Source: an uncultured Bacteroidales bacterium (GTDB taxonomy: Bacteria > Bacteroidota > Bacteroidia > Bacteroidales > Muribaculaceae). From it: 35,075 nt of DNA. Below the pieces are notes generated by a model. It worked only from the letters and a program-made list of their open reading frames with translations. It did no database searches and was not told where the DNA came from. The DNA lies in the NCBI GenBank assembly GCA_949285735.1, contig CASEAQ010000047.1, forward strand, positions 1 to 35,075, given 5' to 3'. The position numbers and the translations under genes were made by a program. How positions within the stretch are numbered: the stretch's first letter is position 1; each line of letters opens with the position of its first letter. Shown here piece after piece: positions 31,301-35,075 of this stretch.

Positions 31301-31795
31301 CCACTTGAGAATGAGCCAAAACACGAGCGCGGTACAGAACGACGAAAAGGCATACACTTCGCCCTCGACTGCCGAAAACCAGAATGTGTCGCTCCAAGTG
31401 TAAACAAGCGAACCGGCAATGCCGCTGCCGAAGATAATGAGCATCTGCACGAGCGACATCTCTGTTGCACCGTCCTTCACCACAAGCCGCCTCACGAGGT
31501 GGGTTATAGTCCAGAACAGCAGCAAGATGGTGGCTGCACTAAGCAATGCCGACATCGAATTGACACACCGTGCCACGGTCGATGGGTCGCTGCTGAAGTT
31601 GATGGCAAAACGGGCTGCCAACATGAATATCGGGTTGCCCGGTGGATGACCTACTTCGAGCTTGTACCCCTGAGAGATAAATTCGCCGCAGTCCCAAAAA
31701 CTCGCGGTTGGCTCGATGGTCAACAAGTAGGTGACGGCAGCCACTGCAAACATGAGCCATCCGAGCGCATTGTTTAGAATGTTGTATCTTTTCAT
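28397..31795 (-). CDS. DUF2723 GT-C-type membrane protein with C-terminal repeats
   Basis: 1132 residues from the ATG at 31795 (MKRYNILNNALGWLMF). The longer frame to 31846 overlaps the promoter. The N-terminal motif FWDCGEFISQGYKLEVGHPPGNPIF (residues 33-57) is the DUF2723 signature, with the Asp/Glu thought to be catalytic in GT-C transferases. About 14 membrane helices follow. Next come an extracytoplasmic part with RYAARDFGMNYLSSVGENGIIFTNGDND, and a C-terminal ~250 residues of helical pairs resembling TPR-like repeats (KYDKAREVLDLMLEKLPEH). DUF2723 proteins are widespread in Bacteroidota and are assigned to GT-C-type (GT117) transferases; acceptor and donor are not established here. The gene is monocistronic, with a perfect -7 element. 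Confidence 0.9.
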   Translation of the reverse strand: MKRYNILNNALGWLMFAVAAVTYLLTIEPTASFWDCGEFISQGYKLEVGHPPGNPIFMLAARFAINFSSDPSTVARCVNSMSALLSAATILLLFWTITHLVRRLVVKDGATEMSLVQMLIIFGSGIAGSLVYTWSDTFWFSAVEGEVYAFSSFCTALVFWLILKWENRADEPHSDRYLVLIAYVIGVSIAVHLLNLLCIPAIVLVFYYKKFKNTSVKGSLLALLVSFGIIVLILYGLVPGFIETAQYVELFCVNTLGMSFNTGVLIYAILVLAVFIWSLYELYRQKNATAIKWSFFLSVFLSGMLFIGDGWLLPVVLIAGLLYYLFKLCKRIPVRIFSITVLSILVIFIGYSSYALILIRSSAQTPMDQNSPDNVFALSSYLNREQYGDRPLFYGQMLNAPIVYQEQSNGVMSPVSHKGKTLYAKEVKTSPDQPDRYKAIGYSETYEYAPEMKMLFPRIYSPQHATQYRDWIGLKGTQVKATTQLDRNGNPIKTEMKTKPTMLENLRFFIDYQLNYMYWRYFMWNFVGRQNDIQGQGEITHGNWVSGIPFIDNPRLGDQSLLPTDLTTGNKGHNVFFFLPLLLGIIGLLWQAFADKRGIEQFWVIFFLFFMTGIAIVIYLNQTPNQPRERDYAFAGSFYAFAIWVGMGVAGFWKAVMYLMQKAKKQPKAAEEDFTSRNSLAVAAVACIVGLVVPFQMVSQTWDDHDRSGRYAARDFGMNYLSSVGENGIIFTNGDNDTFPLWYCQEVEGFRTDVRVVNLSYLATDWYINQMRRPAYESAPLPMMADGMTFAYNDRQYGYFIYPDTIPVPVSTSLEQYYSPDSKNNDWKLPEMKYPVMYIPVDSQAVVDAGIVKPERAAAIEEYIDCNMLADQYTAREMGMTSSKVMCLDIINASIAEGWKRPVYFAMTVPESYYLGLQKYMLCTGMAYQLVPIKNNVRGGVIAVDTDKMYDNVVNKFRWGGLDQDKDGSLYLDETVRRMVTTTRSTITDLAMSLIEEGKYDKAREVLDLMLEKLPEHTSPYSIQMGQRIAQAYALIGEDCQSEADTQKAIALLDREIDRYAQYVVFCQSLDLNDYRRLSYNDQYVDQHYLMSLLDLYGVIASDEQTESMVKRIENRGVNLNRQLQFRQPHQQ

Positions 31796-31843
31796 TCGCT
31801 GTGCGTTATACTGTCGTATATAGTATTGTGATTTTTCAGTTTG

Positions 31844-31851
31844 CAAATATA
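31844..31851 (-). promoter_or_regulatory. Promoter -7 element TATATTTG for the DUF2723 gene
   Basis: Exact TAnnTTTG match on the minus strand, 48 bases before the ATG at 31795. The remaining spacer to 32003 holds the start region of the divergent sensor kinase gene; no exact -7 match was found for that gene. Confidence 0.68.
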
Positions 31852-32002
31852 GTGCTTAATACTCGCACCTTAAGCAACTCCTTGGATATTTTAGGCTTTT
31901 TTTACCGCATAATGGTCAAAAACATCGTGCCGAGACTCATTCGATTGGAAAATAATTCTTACCTTGGAGCGGAATTTCACATATAATCACTTTTGTTAAT
32001 AG

Positions 32003-33898
32003 ATGAGACTGTTTTGTATTATCATTGCGTGTCTGCTGGCTCTCGGTTTTCACGCTTCTGCCGAAGACCCCGAACTTGTACAGCTAAACGACAATCTTAA
32101 ACGTGCCCAAGCACTCGACGACGGCGATAGCATAGCCGCAGCATATTGCCTACTGGGCGAGTATTATGCCTATCGTTCAATCGACACCGCCATGCACTAT
32201 TCGCAACAGGCGCTGCTGCACATCGAGAACAAGCACGACTCGTGGTATTCTGCCATATTGTGCGACCTTGGTTATGCCCACTTCTCGATGGGCGACATGG
32301 ACAGTGCCCTCGCCTGTTTCCTCGAAGCAAGGAAAGTTGCCGCCGAGGTGGGCGACACCGTGTGCCTGTCAACGGCATTGTCAACCCTGGGGCTCGTGTA
32401 TAAGCGCAAGGAGATGCCCGACTCGACGCTATATTATTACAAGGAGGCGTTGACACTGCTCGAAAACAGCTCCGAGCATGGCGAACTCGCCTACCTGCTG
32501 GGCAACATGACGGTGTTTTGCATCAACGAGAAACGCCTCGACGAAGCCATTTACTATGGCAACCGCGCCGTCGAAGAGGCACAACTCAGCGGCGACATCG
32601 ACATGATGTTCTACACCGGTTATGCTTGCGGCAACGCCTACTTCAAACTCGAACGCTACGACGAGGGCATGAAGCACATAAGGCAGGTAATTGCCGAAGC
32701 ACGCAAGCACAACCTTCCGCAACTGATGCTCAAAGGGTATGCCACAATGATACAGACCCACGATGAATTGCAACACCGCGACTCGGTGAAGTATTACCTT
32801 TCCGAGGGCGAACGGCTTCTGCCATTGCTGCCCGAGGGGTCGGCTGAGGTGCTCGGGCTGCTCGAAGCCAAGGCTATCGTGCTGGGCAAGTGGGGCGACC
32901 ACCGCGAAAGCCTCAAGCTGTGGCAACAGCTCGAAAAGCACAACGGAAAAGGGCTGCACACTCCTGCCGACAAGCTATACCTGAACATCGCGCGCAACAG
33001 CCGCGCCCTGCGCGACTATGCCACAGCCACCAACTACTACGAAAAGGCATACTCCACAGCCGACAGTTTGCGGCAGCAAGACATCGACCAACAAATTTCA
33101 GAACTCACCGTGAAATACGACACCCGTCAAAAAGAGCTTGAAATAGCGAAGTTGCAAAGCGAACAAGCCGAGCAACGGGCTTGGACTGCCATGTGGGCTG
33201 TGGTGGCTCTCGCCGCCATATTGCTGCTTGCCGCCGCCGTGGCTCACCATGCCGCAAGGCGCAAGAAGCAACGCCGCGAGGAAGAACTGCGTCTGGCGCA
33301 AAGCCGCATCGACGGCATGGAGCGCGAACGCGCCCGCATAGCCCGCGAGCTGCACGACGGCGTGTGCAACGACCTGCTTGGCATCGGCTACCGCCTGCAA
33401 GCCGACGGGGCTGCTGGCAACGAGGCACTGAGGCTAATCGAGCAAGTCCGTGGCAGCGTGCGAAACCTCTCCCACGAACTCATGCCGCCACACTTCCACA
33501 ATGCCTCGATTGCCGAGGTCATCGACGACTACGTGGCATCGCTCGCTTCACCAGTTCCCGTCAACCTGCGGTTGCAAGGGAGCGATGCCGAGTTTGAAGC
33601 CGTGCCACAACGCATCGCCCACGAGACCTACCGCATACTGCAAGAGCTACTTGCCAACGTGCTGAAACACTCCGATGCCACCAGCATCACAGTAACGATG
33701 GCAATAGCCGACGGCACTCTACGGCTCACAGTCTCCGATGACGGACACAACCTCAACCCCTCGCCAAACAGCAACAACGGCAATGGCATAGGCATGGTGA
33801 GCATCAACGAACGGGCAGCATCGGTCGGCGGCAAGTTCATCGCCACCCAGTCGCCCCAAGGGCAACACTTCGAGCTGACAGTCACCCTACCCCAGTAA
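32003..33898 (+). CDS. TPR sensor histidine kinase (HisKA_3/NarX-NreB type)
   Basis: 631 residues. Signal peptide at 1-20, then about 340 periplasmic residues of TPR-like helix pairs (AILCDLGYAHFSMGDMDSAL, ALSTLGLVYKRKEMPDSTLYYYKEAL and others). A coiled segment and a membrane helix follow (about 395-415). The HisKA_3 domain carries phosphoacceptor H451 in RIARELHDGVCNDLL. The ATPase has the N box in LQELLANVLKHSDA, then VSDDGHNL and GIGMVSINERA. It should autophosphorylate and pass phosphate to a NarL-type regulator. The likely partner starts about 550 bases downstream on the same strand, beyond an inverted-repeat element. The signal sensed by the TPR domain is unknown. Confidence 0.93.
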   Translation: MRLFCIIIACLLALGFHASAEDPELVQLNDNLKRAQALDDGDSIAAAYCLLGEYYAYRSIDTAMHYSQQALLHIENKHDSWYSAILCDLGYAHFSMGDMDSALACFLEARKVAAEVGDTVCLSTALSTLGLVYKRKEMPDSTLYYYKEALTLLENSSEHGELAYLLGNMTVFCINEKRLDEAIYYGNRAVEEAQLSGDIDMMFYTGYACGNAYFKLERYDEGMKHIRQVIAEARKHNLPQLMLKGYATMIQTHDELQHRDSVKYYLSEGERLLPLLPEGSAEVLGLLEAKAIVLGKWGDHRESLKLWQQLEKHNGKGLHTPADKLYLNIARNSRALRDYATATNYYEKAYSTADSLRQQDIDQQISELTVKYDTRQKELEIAKLQSEQAEQRAWTAMWAVVALAAILLLAAAVAHHAARRKKQRREEELRLAQSRIDGMERERARIARELHDGVCNDLLGIGYRLQADGAAGNEALRLIEQVRGSVRNLSHELMPPHFHNASIAEVIDDYVASLASPVPVNLRLQGSDAEFEAVPQRIAHETYRILQELLANVLKHSDATSITVTMAIADGTLRLTVSDDGHNLNPSPNSNNGNGIGMVSINERAASVGGKFIATQSPQGQHFELTVTLPQ

Positions 33899-33955
33899 TT
33901 AATGAGGAATTAGGAATTGAAAACCCGTATAATGCAGCTTTTAAACAGTTAGCAT

Positions 33956-34003
33956 GGCTCTTTCATTTAGAATGTGATAACGGTGCTGTTCGGAATACAT
34001 TGG
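33956..34003 (+). repeat. Left terminal inverted repeat, 48 bp
   Basis: Bases 33956-34003, starting GGCTCTTTCATTTAGAATG, match the reverse complement of 34231-34278 at 44 of 48 positions. Confidence 0.92.
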
Positions 34004-34010
34004 CTCAGAG

Positions 34011-34088
34011 GGCGGCGAAGCCGTCCAACTATGCGCTAACCGCCGGTGACGCAGCCCTACGAGGTGGGCAAGGAACCGGCGGACAGTC
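34011..34088. repeat. Dispersed intergenic repeat, copy B
   Basis: Aligns with 19211-19290. Shared core: GTCCAACTATGC, then TAACC, then GGTGACGCAGCCC and A(A)GGA. It is entirely inside the inverted-repeat element, whereas copy A has no such terminal repeats. Confidence 0.75.
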
Positions 34089-34230
34089 GCACCCTCCACC
34101 CCGAAAGGGCCTCGAAGAGGTCCAACGAAGCTACATTGCCTTTCTTCTGTGAAAGGACAACGCACATATCCTCCATGTTTGGCAGTTTTAACGAATGTTT
34201 GAGTACTGCAAAAGCGGCACGTTCTCTGTG

Positions 34231-34278
34231 CCACTATATTCCTAACAGCACCGTCATCACATTCTAAATGAAAGAGCC
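34231..34278 (-). repeat. Right terminal inverted repeat, 48 bp
   Basis: Reverse complement of the left repeat with four substitutions. Its outer end is GAGCC at 34274-34278. Confidence 0.92.
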
Positions 34279-34325
34279 GCGTTTTTCCTTAAAGAAAATC
34301 CTAAAAAAGTTGCGCTGCAACCACC

Positions 34326-34349
34326 AAAATCACCGAAAACAGTGATTTT
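34326..34349 (+). terminator. Intrinsic terminator or attenuator before the response regulator
   Basis: An 8-bp perfect stem, AAAATCAC with GTGATTTT, and an 8-base loop followed by TTTTG. It sits after the inverted-repeat element and before the regulator's promoter, so it probably ends the kinase transcript. Confidence 0.75.
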
Positions 34350-34367
34350 TTTGTTTCGTGGATTATG

Positions 34368-34375
34368 TTACTTTG
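34368..34375 (+). promoter_or_regulatory. Promoter -7-like element TTACTTTG for the response regulator
   Basis: Matches TAnnTTTG except at the second base. It lies 77 bases before the ATG at 34453 and just after the terminator, suggesting separate transcription of the regulator. Confidence 0.5.
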
Positions 34376-34452
34376 CAAAAAAATGTTTTTCGGGCAACTG
34401 CAACCGCCATTAGCGGTGCGCACCGATGCCGACACAGAAAAACCATTATTTG

Positions 34453-35075
34453 ATGGACTGCAGCAAGCAACAGAGCATATTATTAGTTGACGACCACGAC
34501 CTGGTACTGCAAGGGTTGAAGAGGATTATCGAATCCTCTCTGCCCGAAATTTCTGTTGTATGCACCGCCAACACGGGGCAAGAGGCTCTGGCTCAAATAG
34601 AGCTGATGCGCTTCGATGCCTATATGCTCGACATCGAACTCCCCGACATCAACGGGCTGGAGCTGGTGAAGCTCATACGCGCCAAGCACCCCGACAGCCG
34701 CATCATCATCAACACCGTACACGAGGAAATATGGTTTATTAAGGACATCATGCGCCACAATGTCAACGGGGTGCTGTTCAAGTCGATTGACTCGGAAAAA
34801 GTGACCGATGCCATCAGGCAAGTCATTGCCGGCGGCACATACTATTGCCGCAACGCCGAGCGGGCGCGCCGCAAGATAGGTATGCGCACCGGCGTGTTGT
34901 CGTCGCGCGAAATCGACGTGCTGAAGCACATCTCCGACGGCAAAAGCACTTCCGAAATTGCCACCGAACTATGCCTGTCGGTCAACACCGTCGAAACACA
35001 CCGCCGACACCTGCTCGACAAACTCGGAGCACGCAACGTCGCCGACTTGGTGATGACAGCCGTCTCCGAAGGCAT
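34453..35075 (+). CDS. NarL/FixJ-type response regulator (REC-LuxR), cut by the window end
   Basis: About 207 residues visible, frame still open at the window end; family length is about 210-220, so only a few residues are missing. The receiver has the acidic pair D13-D14 in LLVDDHD, the phosphoacceptor D60 in YMLDIELPDING, and a conserved Lys in LFKSI. The LuxR-type helix-turn-helix follows: VLSSREIDVLKHISDGKSTSEIA, then LSVNTVETHRRHLLDKLG. It probably accepts phosphate from the TPR sensor kinase upstream, which has the matching HisKA_3 domain. An in-frame ATG at 34426 is an alternative start; 34453 is preferred because of the A-rich sequence before it. Confidence 0.93.
   Translation, partial: MDCSKQQSILLVDDHDLVLQGLKRIIESSLPEISVVCTANTGQEALAQIELMRFDAYMLDIELPDINGLELVKLIRAKHPDSRIIINTVHEEIWFIKDIMRHNVNGVLFKSIDSEKVTDAIRQVIAGGTYYCRNAERARRKIGMRTGVLSSREIDVLKHISDGKSTSEIATELCLSVNTVETHRRHLLDKLGARNVADLVMTAVSEG

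Larger units (their letters stand above)
33956..34278. mobile_element. 323-bp inverted-repeat (MITE-like) element
   Basis: Two 48-bp terminal inverted repeats (44/48 identical) enclose 227 bases that contain the dispersed repeat copy B. No convincing transposase frame exists inside; a 97-codon GTG-started frame on the minus strand covers most of the element but looks like composition-driven shadow. No clear target-site duplication is seen at the ends. The element lies between the sensor kinase gene and its probable regulator. A non-autonomous element is the best reading; a large structured RNA or a long palindrome-like regulatory region is the alternative. The rest of 33899-34425 holds only a terminator and a promoter. 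Confidence 0.65.

Noticed and set aside
33941-34234. 97-codon minus-strand frame within the inverted-repeat element (with a CxxC near its start)
   Set aside because: GTG start, no promoter, runs across the terminal repeat, and the shared block at 19.2 kb keeps no matching open frame.

Overview
The window looks like the chromosome of a Bacteroidota bacterium, most likely order Bacteroidales and a gut-type lineage. The evidence is direct: many genes are preceded by the Bacteroidota -7 promoter element TAnnTTTG instead of a sigma70 -10 box, Shine-Dalgarno sequences are weak or absent, and the gene content (GIN/DUF2807, DUF2795, NimA-like, GT-C DUF2723, YfhO, HisKA_3 sensor with TPRs) is typical of that phylum. 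No plasmid, phage or rRNA locus is visible.

Layout. 1-2.7 kb is an AT-rich accessory stretch starting after the 3' part of a Vsr-like mismatch endonuclease: a helix-turn-helix protein resembling only the C-terminus of Schlafen/AlbA_2 ATP-binding proteins, and a phospholipase-D-fold putative nuclease. 2.9-8.7 kb holds DUF2795, a periplasmic LD-carboxypeptidase that has lost its nucleophile segment, dusB with a GIN-domain protein, a NimA-like flavoprotein, an AAA/DUF4143 ATPase behind a 23-bp tandem repeat array, and a flavin-reductase-like protein. 8.8-13.6 kb is a minus-strand transport and housekeeping block (Na+/amino-acid symporter, DUF418 membrane protein, POT peptide transporter, SufE). 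13.7-16.3 kb has PpiD and a YjbR protein. 16.5-19.1 kb has an SDR epimerase and a hybrid histidine kinase in which both phosphoacceptor residues are missing. 19.1-19.5 kb is a repeat-rich spacer. 19.5-24.9 kb has an outer-membrane barrel, lrgAB, and a methyltransferase-fold protein overlapping a YfhO membrane protein. 25.0-25.8 kb is a RelE-type toxin-antitoxin cassette bounded by promoter-bearing direct repeats. 25.8-31.8 kb has panB, a polysaccharide deacetylase-queG pair, and a very large DUF2723 GT-C protein. 32.0-35.1 kb has a TPR/HisKA_3 sensor kinase and its NarL-type regulator (cut by the window end), separated by a 323-bp element with 48-bp terminal inverted repeats.

How the genes work together. 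Most of the window is ordinary housekeeping: tRNA modification (DusB, QueG), pantothenate (PanB), Fe-S assembly (SufE), envelope folding (PpiD), nutrient uptake, and envelope glycan chemistry (YfhO, DUF2723, deacetylase). The accessory signals worth attention are the pseudo-hybrid kinase, the duplicated-promoter TA cassette, the inverted-repeat element inside a two-component locus, the deleted LD-carboxypeptidase, and several tandem intergenic repeats. I did not find a clearly new multi-gene system. Base composition was judged by eye, not computed.
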